Shown here in pieces: positions 1-7,000 of a stretch of 13,868 nt of DNA. Position 1 is the first letter of the stretch; every line of letters begins with the position of its first letter. Origin of the DNA: Anaerolineaceae bacterium (GTDB taxonomy: Bacteria; Chloroflexota; Anaerolineae; Anaerolineales; Anaerolineaceae). The notes under the pieces are model-generated. The model searched no databases. It was not told where the DNA came from and was given only the letters and a program-made list of their open reading frames with translations. The translations under genes were made by a program, and so were the position numbers. The stretch lies in assembly GCA_003158355.1 (NCBI GenBank), contig PMIV01000205.1:3500-17367 (forward strand), written 5' to 3'.

Positions 1-384
1 ATTTTCAAAATATAATCCATGTGACCCCAAAGTAAATCCGTTACAAAGCCATGGTTTTTCGACTTCTCTATATGTTGTTTTAATATCAACCGCAAATTTA
101 ATCTTTTCATCGTCTTTAAAAATAAAAGATATATCGGGGTAATAGTTTTGATGCTCGGCCAGAACTATAAAAAAATTATGTTCTTTTGCGAATTCAAGTA
201 TTTTGGGAAATAGATGAATTTCCAAAATTTTAGAAATAATTTTAGTATCGGATGATATTGTATAGACATTTTTATAAATATCTATAAAACCCTTTATAGC
301 CCATTGTCCATCTTCAGTGCTAACATAGCTCGATAAATTACTTGCAAGTTCTCTCAACACTTTATCAAAGGTTTCTTTATCCAT
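1..384 (-). CDS. EcoRV-family type II restriction endonuclease, N-terminal 128 residues (cut by window edge)
   Basis: The frame runs open from an ATG at 384 to base 1, so the C-terminus lies outside the window. Seen: residues 44-48 (SSDTK), E55, the motif YYPD ending at D84, and VDIKTTY with D100 and K102. From memory of EcoRV, its active site is E45, D74, D90 and K92. The intervals E-D (29), D-D (16) and D-K (2) are identical here, and flanking words match too (GSDTK, NHYPD, AIDIKTTY). This indicates a Mg2+-dependent PD-(D/E)xK nuclease that cleaves a short palindromic DNA site. The specificity loop and C-terminal subdomain are not visible, so the recognition site cannot be inferred. A good Shine-Dalgarno (GGAG, 8 nt from the ATG) fixes the start. 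The gene is AT-rich, unlike the DNA right of 1048, which fits transfer. A partner methyltransferase is not in view. Family call is firm; activity is inferred. Confidence 0.85.
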   Translation of the reverse strand, partial: MDKETFDKVLRELASNLSSYVSTEDGQWAIKGFIDIYKNVYTISSDTKIISKILEIHLFPKILEFAKEHNFFIVLAEHQNYYPDISFIFKDDEKIKFAVDIKTTYREVEKPWLCNGFTLGSHGLYFEN

Positions 385-440
385 CGCGCAATCTCCAATT
401 AATTTCGATATTAACCTATCATTAATAATAGTAATATTTA

Positions 441-599
441 TTATATTCTATTAGTTTTTTCTTCTTCTTTTGGCATAGGCGGAGATTTTAACATCTCTTT
501 AACCACCTCTATTTCAGGCAAACCAAATAGAGAAAGTTTATTTTGATATTTATTATTTCGCTTTTTAACTTCCTTTTTAGTCTTATCTTCTTTTTCCAT
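441..599 (-). CDS. Small charged protein of 52 residues upstream of the EcoRV-like gene, function unknown
   Basis: A short frame from ATG at 599 to TAA at 441. A GGAG Shine-Dalgarno lies 5 nt before the start, which supports translation. The first 20 residues are almost all Lys, Glu, Asp, Asn or Arg. The middle (KLSLFGLPEIEVVKEMLK) could form one amphipathic helix, and the tail is PPMPKEEEKTNRI. I see no helix-turn-helix, so it is not an obvious R-M controller (C) protein, and no nuclease or methyltransferase motif. The stop is 56 bp before the endonuclease start on the same strand, so co-transcription is likely. It may be an accessory, immunity or regulatory peptide, or unrelated. I do not recognise a family. 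Confidence 0.55.
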   Translation of the reverse strand: MEKEDKTKKEVKKRNNKYQNKLSLFGLPEIEVVKEMLKSPPMPKEEEKTNRI

Positions 600-688
600 A
601 GTTCTCCAAATTTATTGTAACTATATAATTCTAATTGTATGATGTTTATTGAGGTTTTTAATCTATAAATCTATCCTAGGAGTATAAA
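600..688. promoter_or_regulatory. Divergent intergenic region between the two small genes
   Basis: This 89-bp, very AT-rich gap separates the minus-strand restriction cluster from the plus-strand small gene and should hold both promoters. Several TATAAT-like words occur (TATAAT at 624-629, TATAAA at 664-669), but none is paired with a convincing -35 at 16-18 bp, so no promoter is assigned. Both flanking genes have good Shine-Dalgarno sequences. Confidence 0.35.
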
Positions 689-919
689 ATGAACAAACTA
701 TTGATTGATTTTCTACGTGCCTTAAAAACTAACGACAATGTTATTTTTATTTTTTCAGGCACTCCTATTAGTGGGAACGTTGTAAAATTCGATGAAGACC
801 ATGATTGTATAGAACTTTCAGGTATTATGATCTCTGATACCCACTACAATAGAAATATTACACTCCTCGTAAAGCTTATTACTGCATGGGGGAAACAATC
901 AACATCAGCAAGTACATAA
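689..919 (+). CDS. Small protein of 76 residues, possibly Sm/LSm-like fold
   Basis: The start is supported by AGGAG at 678-682, six bases before the ATG. Residues 1-13 look like a short helix. They are followed by alternating strands: VIFIFSG (18-24), ISGNVVKFDEDHDCIEL (27-43) and a C-terminal ITLLVKLITAWG. The pattern of hydrophobic strand, G-x-x-h-x-G, then F-D-x-x-x-x-h-x-L resembles the Sm1 motif of Hfq/LSm proteins, which bind RNA as rings. That link is pattern-based only, and a canonical Sm2 motif is not clear. The gene is AT-rich like the rest of 1-1048 and diverges from the small ORF at 441-599 across 89 bp. Real gene likely; function unknown. Confidence 0.6.
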   Translation: MNKLLIDFLRALKTNDNVIFIFSGTPISGNVVKFDEDHDCIELSGIMISDTHYNRNITLLVKLITAWGKQSTSAST

Positions 920-1048
920 GGCTATCCCATCGATAGTTATATCTATTGTTATAAGACCTAGTTGAGTATCTTGAATTTTTACCAAAAATTCTAAGTCGTC
1001 AGATAGAGGACTTTTTACTAACTCGATTGTTATTTTTTTAAATGATAA
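905..1048 (-). pseudogene. Probable 5'-truncated gene remnant (47 codons, no start)
   Basis: On the minus strand 47 sense codons run from 1048 to a TGA at 905-907. No ATG or GTG and no Shine-Dalgarno is present. The product has the regular alternation of a small beta-rich protein: KKITIELVKSP, DDLEFLVKIQ, then LGLITIDITIDGIALCTC. It lies in frame directly after the transporter stop codon (1049-1051), so it would be a C-terminal extension if that stop were read through. Composition is AT-rich, unlike the transporter. The simplest reading is the 3' end of a gene cut by a recombination junction at about 1045-1050. A chance open frame in AT-rich DNA remains possible. Its stop overlaps the end of the plus-strand gene at 689-919. 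Confidence 0.35.
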
Positions 1049-2305
1049 TTACTTTACTGTTTCCATTTTTGTATCCGGCACTTTACGCATGACCAGGCTG
1101 GAACAGATCATCAGCACCGCGCTGACGGCGAAGAGTACCGTCCAGCCCACCCAGTGGCCGGGTGCGGCGTTGTTGAAGCCGTCGATCATGGGACCCTCCA
1201 GGCGGGCCACCGCTGCCGAACCGGCTGTGGCAATATTGGTCAGTCCCATGTACTTGCCGGCTTCGGCTGCCGGCGCCATCTGATTCGCCATGGCCCAGTT
1301 GGTGCTCATGAAGATGCCCAGTCCAATGCCCATGAAGCAGCCGTACGCAATGAGCTGCGTGGGAGTATTGGCAAAGATCAGTAAAACCGCGCCCAGGGCA
1401 CCGATAAAGCCGGAAATGATGTGGATGCGTTTGCGGCCGTAATGATCGCCCATGTACCCGGCCAGCAGACTGAAAATGATGAGCACAACTACGAATGTTC
1501 CCATCACGATTTGTGTAAAGGCGATCGGGTTCTGATCGGGGAATTTATCGCGGATGAAGTACTGGGCAAAGGATTGAAATCCGTAAATGCCCACCAGGTA
1601 GAGAAAACGGCTAAAGATCAGACGCCAATAATTCTTGTCACCCTCCATTTTAAAATTGAAGGTCTCTTTCCACAATCCCTTCAACGGTTGAGGTCGATTT
1701 TGAGAGGCCTTGAAGGGTTTTTCACGAGCGCCCAACAGGGTGACTGCAGCGAATAATACCAAAAAACCAATAATAGCCAGCACTGATTTTGTCGGGTTGG
1801 CATGGCTGGAAGTGATCAGGAAGCCCATGAGCAAAGAAGAAAGGATGATGCCGAACATATCCGTGGCAGTCTTGATGCCGCTGGCTACGCCAAGCTGCTC
1901 GGCTGGCACCTCATCGGGCATCCAGCCCTGCATGGGACCGTGTGCCATATTGGAAGTGATTTGCAGACCAATGTAACCGACAAAAAGCCAGGGCAGTCCG
2001 CCCACAAAAGCCAGCACGGCCAGGAAAACGATATCACCAAGCGTGCCCAGCAAAACAAAGGGACGGCGCCGCCCAAACCGGCTGGACCAGCGGTCGCTCA
2101 AAGCGCCGGAAAGCGGCTGGATGATCATGGCCAGGATGAGGCCGAAGAAAGTAAGCAACCCCAGCCAGGTATTCTTTTGGGTGGCCGGGACGTAATTCAG
2201 CAGCACAGCCGGCAAAATGGTAACGTGCAGGCTGTTCCACATAAAAGAAAGCCCTATCCAATAGGCATTTAAAACGAACAAATACCAACCGCTGACTTTG
2301 CGCAT
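1049..2305 (-). CDS. MFS transporter, GPH/SLC45-like (probable glycoside or sugar carrier)
   Basis: A 418-residue, very hydrophobic protein with about 12 membrane segments in two halves. The major facilitator loop 2-3 motif is at residues 67-82 (GALSDRWSSRFGRRRP), with its second-half counterpart at 286-293 (GDHYGRKR). The RFGRRRP form is typical of the glycoside-pentoside-hexuronide and SLC45 sucrose/maltose carriers, which are cation symporters. The segment at 122-133 (HGPMQGWMPDEV) fits the same group. The ATG at 2305 has AAGGAGC just upstream. It starts 22 bp after the alpha/beta hydrolase stop, so the two are probably one transcript. A nearby glycosidase suggests uptake of a glycoside or release product, but the substrate cannot be told. 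No terminator is visible after the stop, where composition changes abruptly. Confidence 0.85.
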   Translation of the reverse strand: MRKVSGWYLFVLNAYWIGLSFMWNSLHVTILPAVLLNYVPATQKNTWLGLLTFFGLILAMIIQPLSGALSDRWSSRFGRRRPFVLLGTLGDIVFLAVLAFVGGLPWLFVGYIGLQITSNMAHGPMQGWMPDEVPAEQLGVASGIKTATDMFGIILSSLLMGFLITSSHANPTKSVLAIIGFLVLFAAVTLLGAREKPFKASQNRPQPLKGLWKETFNFKMEGDKNYWRLIFSRFLYLVGIYGFQSFAQYFIRDKFPDQNPIAFTQIVMGTFVVVLIIFSLLAGYMGDHYGRKRIHIISGFIGALGAVLLIFANTPTQLIAYGCFMGIGLGIFMSTNWAMANQMAPAAEAGKYMGLTNIATAGSAAVARLEGPMIDGFNNAAPGHWVGWTVLFAVSAVLMICSSLVMRKVPDTKMETVK

Positions 2306-2327
2306 CTATTGCTCCTTGATTCAGAGT

Positions 2328-3206
2328 CTATTCTTTAGGTAACCAGCGTTCAAAGAAAGCCATTACTTTTTGGTTATATTCTTCGGGTCGAAAGAGATCA
2401 ATATCGCGGTGGCCGGCTTCCGGCACGAGCCAACACTCTGCGTTTGGCCCGGCTGCGCTGACCATTCTTTCGAGTTCATCGAGATGGGTATAAGCATCCT
2501 GACCGCCGTAGATAAACAATACCGGCAGCGGTGAAAGTTTCTTGACCTGATACAGGGGCTCCTGCCGAAAAACATTGATCCCCGAAACCAGGCTCATCCC
2601 CAAAACGGTCATAAAACTCATCGTGCCTGCCATACAACGCGGAATGTGTCTTTTCAATAATTCCACCCTGGCTACCGTCATCAAACGAGCCGGGCCGCAA
2701 TCGGAGAGAACCGCCTTCACCTGCGGGTGGTATGGAGCGCTCAAAAGAGCCACACGCCCCCCCATCGAAAAGCCCATCAAGCCAATTGAGCTGGAACCGC
2801 GCTGGAGCGCATAATCGATAGCAGCCAGGCAATCGCGTTTTTCGAGTGCGCCCACTGTGGTATACCTTCCGCCGCTGCGTCCGTGCGCGCGAAAGTCAAA
2901 GATCAACACATTAAACCCTTGGGTATGGAAAGCGGGGACATATTTAAGATCCGGGTCATAGGTCCCACCATAACCATGCAGCAGAAGGATCGTGCGAGTA
3001 GATTTCTGTGCGGGAATCCACCAACCAACCAAATGAATGCCATCCCGGGTACGTAATTTTACATCTTCAAACTCCAGGCCAAATTCAGCCGGGCTGACAA
3101 AGACCTGCTGCTTTTGTCTGTGACCGATCACAAAAGAAAATCCCACGCAGGTACACAGGAAGAGAAACACAATAATAAACAGCCAGATCAGTAAAGGTAT
3201 CATCAT
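2328..3206 (-). CDS. Membrane-anchored alpha/beta hydrolase (serine esterase/lipase-like)
   Basis: A 292-residue alpha/beta-fold hydrolase. Residues 3-27 form a hydrophobic N-terminal segment that probably anchors the enzyme, placing the catalytic domain outside the cytoplasm. Visible motifs: oxyanion-side LLHGYGG (H77-G78), the nucleophile elbow GFSMGG with S147, the acid D237 in GGQDAYT, and H266 in EAGHRD, so the triad is complete. I chose the ATG at 3206. A longer frame to 3320 would run through a terminator hairpin and overlap the preceding gene. The Shine-Dalgarno is weak (AAGAAG) and the leader short. The MFS gene follows 22 bp later. Likely substrates are esters or acyl groups of lipids or glycosides, inferred only from neighbours. 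Confidence 0.85.
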   Translation of the reverse strand: MMIPLLIWLFIIVFLFLCTCVGFSFVIGHRQKQQVFVSPAEFGLEFEDVKLRTRDGIHLVGWWIPAQKSTRTILLLHGYGGTYDPDLKYVPAFHTQGFNVLIFDFRAHGRSGGRYTTVGALEKRDCLAAIDYALQRGSSSIGLMGFSMGGRVALLSAPYHPQVKAVLSDCGPARLMTVARVELLKRHIPRCMAGTMSFMTVLGMSLVSGINVFRQEPLYQVKKLSPLPVLFIYGGQDAYTHLDELERMVSAAGPNAECWLVPEAGHRDIDLFRPEEYNQKVMAFFERWLPKE

Positions 3207-3225
3207 CAGGGGAACTTCTTTGTTT

Positions 3226-3254
3226 ATTTTACTGGAGAAATGAGGATGTGTAAA
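3226..3254 (-). promoter_or_regulatory. Putative sigma-70-type promoter for the hydrolase-MFS pair
   Basis: On the minus strand TTTACA (3249-3254) and TAAAAT (3226-3231) are separated by 17 bp. The -35 box overlaps the T-run of the upstream terminator. Predicted start near 3219 leaves a leader of only about 13 nt before the ATG at 3206. The placement explains how the hydrolase can be expressed downstream of a strong terminator. Confidence 0.4.
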
Positions 3255-3287
3255 AAAGGAGCCAGACAGATATTTACGTCTGGCTCC
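3252..3287 (-). terminator. Rho-independent terminator after the GH5 gene
   Basis: A perfect 10-bp stem: GGAGCCAGAC at 3258-3267 pairs with GTCTGGCTCC at 3278-3287 across a 10-nt loop. Read on the minus strand it is followed by six T residues (3257-3252). It begins 13 bp after the GH5 stop, so it ends the phosphodiesterase-GH5 transcript. Confidence 0.85.
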
Positions 3288-3300
3288 TCGTTCAACGTGT

Positions 3301-5175
3301 TTAGGTGGGTTTAATTTCAATACGGTGCTGCGCCAGTTCCCCGGCAGTATAGGTCAAAATCTGCTTGCCCCGGTCGATGCTGAATGTGCCGTCCGAAACG
3401 CTTACTGTTACGCCTTCCGGGTATTGCAAATTAGGTAGAAAAACTTCAGTATCCGCCTGGATGCTTTTGTCACCCTCAAATTCGTAGACAAAATACCCGC
3501 TGCGGTAGTCAAATTCCAGGCGGGAAGGCAGGCCGGCCGTCTTCAGCGGATAGGGACGAACCACCGCCTTTAATGCCCGCCCTCCAGAATTGATATCGGA
3601 AGGGTCTTTTTGCTGATCGCGGCTGAAGAGGGAGAGATCCTCGTCATTCCACATATCTCCATGCAGATTATCGTTGTCAGATGTGTAATTCCACAGGGTA
3701 TAACTTAACAGGTTATCTTCAAGACCTTTAAAAGTGCGGTCAATGGCTCGTTCCTGATCGGTGAAATTTCCAGTCCGGTAAGCGCGCTTGTTATTCAAAT
3801 CAAATGGAATACCGGTCTCGCCAATGAGGGTAGGAATGTTGCCCATACGTTCGATGGCATCCTGGCGGGGCGCCTTGAGAAACGCTGTAAAAGCCTTGCG
3901 TATCTTCTTTTCACCGAGCAAAATTTTATTTGTCTCTGTATCAAAATTCAAAAAGGGAACATAAGCCTTCAAGAAAAGGGTCATGCCGTCATACCAGTGC
4001 GCGGCATAGACAAGTTCTCCAAGCTCATCCGCTTTCACTTCCGGAGAACGGGTTTCGGGAACCTGTTCAAAAAAGATGATCTTGGTCTCATCCACCAACC
4101 GAACCATATCCATGTAACGGTGGGCAAATGGAAGTAAATATTTTTGATGAAAATCCACCGTCTGATCGTTGACTCTGGCAAAGTAATCGGGCTTGAGCAG
4201 TTCTGGCTGGCCTGTGTCATCCAATTTCCACACGCCGTTCTGCTGCCAGATGCAAGAATAGCCCTCTTTCCAAAGTGAAACTCTCTCCGGGTTCACCAGT
4301 TCTTGTCTGCCCTTACGCTCTCCCCAAAAATCGCGGATCAACTCATCCACTTTTTGCGGAAAACCGGAAGCCAGTTGAATGGATTGCCAGGGCGTGGGGA
4401 AGACTCCGGCAGGCAAACGACCTATCTTTTGACGCAAATCCGGAACAGAAACATACCCACTGGAAGGTTCATTGAGCGTATCAAAACCCACCACATTGGG
4501 CAGCCCTTTTAATTTCTTGACCACCTGCTTGATGGCATTCAGGTAGTGTCCCTGCAGGTAATCTTGGGCCGGGATGCCGTCGATCTTGGTCTTGGGAGCG
4601 AAATCATTGCCGGCAAAGAAGATCGTATTGATGGTAGCCGCCGCGAACTTATAGTCATTGGTGATCCACTGCATTCGCGGGTACGGGGTGTCGACGGTCT
4701 GATGTACCATAGCGGCACCGGTCGCTTTGAAGCGGGTGACGTCCATGCCCAGCACATCAAAGGTCCAGCCAGGCGCGCCGTCTCCCCCCGAGAATCGCGA
4801 CCACACATCCTGATGCGGGTCAATGAACAACGAAAGGCCGTACTCCCCGGCCTTCTTCACCACAGCATACAAATAATCGAGGTAGGCTTCATCATACTGA
4901 TCTGGACCGAAGTGCTCAATGGCTTCCCAGGTAATGAGAAAGCGCAGGAAATTAAACCCCCAGGCTTTGAGCCGTGAGAAATGCTCATCCGCTTCTTCCA
5001 GCGGGAATGGACGGTTCACGAAGCTAACATTTTTCGTGTCGAAGAATCCCTCGCTGCGGTAAGTTGCGCCGTTGGGGGAATAAGGTACCTTTGTACTGCC
5101 ACCTAAATTCACACCATGCAGCATGACTGTGCGATCCTGTTCATCTTTAAACCAGGGCCCCTGAGTATGGATCAT
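3301..5175 (-). CDS. Glycoside hydrolase family 5 enzyme, glucosylceramidase/sterylglucosidase-like
   Basis: A 624-residue GH5 (clan A) retaining beta-glycosidase. The (beta/alpha)8 barrel spans about 15-505. Seen: HGVNLGG near 20, the acid/base E236 in DTLNEPSSG, AAHWYDG near 391, and the nucleophile E453 in LIGETGIPF. A beta-rich C-terminal domain (about 540-622) fits the GH5_C domain of endoglycoceramidase-type enzymes. The long barrel with insertions (150-200, 255-330) and GETGIPFDL recall the EGCrP/steryl-beta-glucosidase branch (GH5_12), acting on glucosylceramide or steryl glucosides; this assignment is from family memory. There is no signal peptide, so it is probably cytoplasmic. The ATG at 5175 overlaps the previous stop as ATGA, with AAGGA upstream, implying translational coupling to the phosphodiesterase. 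The actual bacterial substrate, for example glycosylated glycerolipids, is unknown. Confidence 0.85.
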   Translation of the reverse strand: MIHTQGPWFKDEQDRTVMLHGVNLGGSTKVPYSPNGATYRSEGFFDTKNVSFVNRPFPLEEADEHFSRLKAWGFNFLRFLITWEAIEHFGPDQYDEAYLDYLYAVVKKAGEYGLSLFIDPHQDVWSRFSGGDGAPGWTFDVLGMDVTRFKATGAAMVHQTVDTPYPRMQWITNDYKFAAATINTIFFAGNDFAPKTKIDGIPAQDYLQGHYLNAIKQVVKKLKGLPNVVGFDTLNEPSSGYVSVPDLRQKIGRLPAGVFPTPWQSIQLASGFPQKVDELIRDFWGERKGRQELVNPERVSLWKEGYSCIWQQNGVWKLDDTGQPELLKPDYFARVNDQTVDFHQKYLLPFAHRYMDMVRLVDETKIIFFEQVPETRSPEVKADELGELVYAAHWYDGMTLFLKAYVPFLNFDTETNKILLGEKKIRKAFTAFLKAPRQDAIERMGNIPTLIGETGIPFDLNNKRAYRTGNFTDQERAIDRTFKGLEDNLLSYTLWNYTSDNDNLHGDMWNDEDLSLFSRDQQKDPSDINSGGRALKAVVRPYPLKTAGLPSRLEFDYRSGYFVYEFEGDKSIQADTEVFLPNLQYPEGVTVSVSDGTFSIDRGKQILTYTAGELAQHRIEIKPT

Positions 5176-6842
5176 TTTGTTTTTCCTTTTAATTGTGCTT
5201 TTCCGGTAACAAGCCGGGCAATAAAAGCTGTGATTCCGACCAGAACAAGTCCAAACAACGCAATCACCAGTACCTGAATTCCGCTCAAAATGAAGAGGAA
5301 ACTAAACAGGTAATTTGGCAGCGTCCAGGTGACTAATGCACCATTGAGCACGAAATGCATGATCGCGGGTAAACCGGCAATAAAAGCCACCGTAAAGATA
5401 AAGCCAAACATACGTTCAGCCGCCGCAGCAGGGGATAACCTGAAGTAACGCTGGTCGAGCAGAATGGCCAGCCAGGTGATCAGTAATGCCAGAGCTGCCG
5501 TAATCGCAACATAAGAGATTAAACTTGCCTGACTGGTGATAGAAGAGACAGAATAAGTTTTTTGATCCCAGATGGCATATCTAAAATTGAAAAGAGCCAT
5601 AAAGGCCAGCCCGCCAAAAATCCAGGCCAGGGCGCCTTTTTTCCACTGACTTATCAACCAATAAACGATCAGCCCAACCAGGAGAACGGCAAGGATGGCC
5701 CGCGGTATTCTTTCTTTATTCTCACGGCTGGAGCGCAGGTCTTTGATGACTGTCTCATATTTACTGACCTCTGATCCGGTCGGCATTTGAGCAGCATCCA
5801 ATTTGACACCCATGGCAGCGGCAAAAGTATTCACCAGGGTGGTCTGCTGTTTTTCAACAGCCGCCGGCAGCGCAGCAGTGACTGAATCAGAAAGGTTAAG
5901 CATGCTTGTACGAACCTCTCCCATCGCAGAAGCCGGCAGGTTCACGCCGAGCAAAGCTGCCAGGGTGGGGGCTACGTCCACCATGTTGACGTCTCCGTAA
6001 TTCCCGGGTTTGACGCCTGCCCCTACCAGCACGAACGGCTCCTTGAGGCAAATCGGTTCCTGCCCACCGTGACCGCCGGCATCGATCTGCCCGTGGTCGC
6101 TAATGACAAGGAGGGTGTCTTTTTGCATGTCCAGCGTGGAGGCAATCTGTGCCAGCAGATCATCCGCGCGTTTGGCAGCGTCATTCCAGTTCTGGGAACG
6201 CGGCCCGCCTTCATGATGACCGGCATAATCCACCTGATCGATATGGATGAGGGTCAATTGAGATTTGTTCTCTTTCAGCCAGGGGAGAACAGCATTCACA
6301 ACGTCCACGTCCGCTTTTTTATCTTCCCCCGGGGTGTAAAAACTCAGATCAACATCGGATTGGGGAACCAATTCTTCAAACCAGTAATAACCCGATATGG
6401 CTGTGGTCAACCCGGCGCGGTGGGCTGCGGAAAAGAGATTATCCTGCGTCCAGGTGGGAATCTCGCCGTAATCGAGATTGAAAGCCGGCCCGTCATTCAA
6501 CCAGGGCCAGGCACCGGTCAAAATAGTGGTGTAACCGGGTTCTGAGAAGGAAGGAACCTGGCTGTGCATCATCGCCTGGGCTCCTTGGGAACGCAGTTTG
6601 TCGAGGGTGGGCATAACGCTGGCATTCATTGAGGTATCATAACGCAGCGCATCGATGAGGACGATCACAACCCGTCCGGTAGAAGCTTTCCCTAATGCTT
6701 CACCAGCCGCAGGGGGGGTGTCTTTGATAGGGGAACGAAACGCATAATTGGAGCTGATCATACCGGTAACCCAAAAATAAGCCACAACTGCCAAAACAAC
6801 ACAAAATACGGAAGAGAGCACAATTAAGAGAGACTTTTTCAT
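5172..6842 (-). CDS. Membrane alkaline-phosphatase-superfamily phosphodiesterase / phosphoethanolamine-transferase-like protein
   Basis: A 556-residue membrane protein. Residues 5-27 form an N-terminal anchor. The catalytic domain (about 57-305) opens with VVIVLIDALRYD (metal ligand D64) and has a probable nucleophile T105 or T106 in PGYTTILTG. HIDQVDYAGHH (200-210), SDHG with D249-H250, and GGHGG with H258 supply the remaining metal ligands. The C-terminal half has about five membrane segments between 380 and 545. The ALRYD opening plus multispan tail resembles the GPI ethanolamine-phosphate transferases (PIG-N/O/G) and type I phosphodiesterases. The domain should face outward and cleave or transfer a phospho-group on a lipid or glycan. 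It leads a two-gene operon with the GH5 enzyme. The Shine-Dalgarno AAGGA sits 5-6 nt before the ATG. The superfamily is sure; the reaction is not. Confidence 0.8.
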   Translation of the reverse strand: MKKSLLIVLSSVFCVVLAVVAYFWVTGMISSNYAFRSPIKDTPPAAGEALGKASTGRVVIVLIDALRYDTSMNASVMPTLDKLRSQGAQAMMHSQVPSFSEPGYTTILTGAWPWLNDGPAFNLDYGEIPTWTQDNLFSAAHRAGLTTAISGYYWFEELVPQSDVDLSFYTPGEDKKADVDVVNAVLPWLKENKSQLTLIHIDQVDYAGHHEGGPRSQNWNDAAKRADDLLAQIASTLDMQKDTLLVISDHGQIDAGGHGGQEPICLKEPFVLVGAGVKPGNYGDVNMVDVAPTLAALLGVNLPASAMGEVRTSMLNLSDSVTAALPAAVEKQQTTLVNTFAAAMGVKLDAAQMPTGSEVSKYETVIKDLRSSRENKERIPRAILAVLLVGLIVYWLISQWKKGALAWIFGGLAFMALFNFRYAIWDQKTYSVSSITSQASLISYVAITAALALLITWLAILLDQRYFRLSPAAAAERMFGFIFTVAFIAGLPAIMHFVLNGALVTWTLPNYLFSFLFILSGIQVLVIALFGLVLVGITAFIARLVTGKAQLKGKTK

Positions 6843-6843
6843 G

Positions 6844-6862
6844 CTGATCCTTTTTTGATCAG
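6844..6862 (-). repeat. Inverted repeat over the phosphodiesterase ribosome-binding site
   Basis: CTGATC (6844-6849) and GATCAG (6857-6862) can form a 6-bp hairpin in the mRNA leader. The loop and one arm contain the Shine-Dalgarno AAGGA. It could lower translation of the phosphodiesterase, but the stem is short and may be chance. Confidence 0.3.
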
Positions 6863-6880
6863 AAGTTTTTTTGATAACTC

Positions 6881-6908
6881 ATTTTAATCGGAAAACACAA
6901 AATTTGAA
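6881..6908 (-). promoter_or_regulatory. Putative promoter for the phosphodiesterase-GH5 operon
   Basis: On the minus strand TTCAAA (6903-6908) and TAAAAT (6881-6886) are spaced by 16 bp, 39 bp upstream of the ATG at 6842. It lies between the terminator of the preceding operon and the gene, where a promoter is needed. Each box has moderate consensus match. Confidence 0.35.
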
Positions 6909-6933
6909 TCGTATTTAATCACTTGCATACGAT

Positions 6934-6957
6934 AAAAAAGGCATGTTTTCACATGCC
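6934..6957 (-). terminator. Rho-independent terminator of the dehydrogenase operon
   Basis: GGCATGT (6940-6946) and ACATGCC (6951-6957) form a perfect 7-bp stem. On the minus strand the loop reads GAAA, a stable GNRA tetraloop, and six T residues follow (6939-6934). An outer GATAAA/TTTATC pair (6931-6936, 6960-6965) could extend it. It sits 43 bp past the DUF1667 stop. Confidence 0.85.
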
Positions 6958-7000
6958 AGTTTATCTTACAAATATCTCTCCACTAGAAAAGCAGATTGAA

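Noticed and set aside
441..599. The 52-residue protein as a restriction-modification controller (C) protein
   Set aside because: Controller proteins are longer helix-turn-helix proteins; no such helix pattern is present here.
922..936. CTATC/GATAG hairpin after the 76-residue gene as a terminator
   Set aside because: Only a 5-bp AT-rich stem and no following T-run.
1089..2272. Plus-strand open frames opposite the MFS gene (and similar ones opposite GH5, phosphodiesterase, FAD, GlpA-like and kinase genes)
   Set aside because: They are shadows of well-supported minus-strand genes, with no domain motif of their own.
3207..3320. N-terminal extension of the alpha/beta hydrolase frame
   Set aside because: It would pass through the terminator hairpin and overlap the GH5 stop; the membrane anchor begins cleanly at the ATG at 3206.
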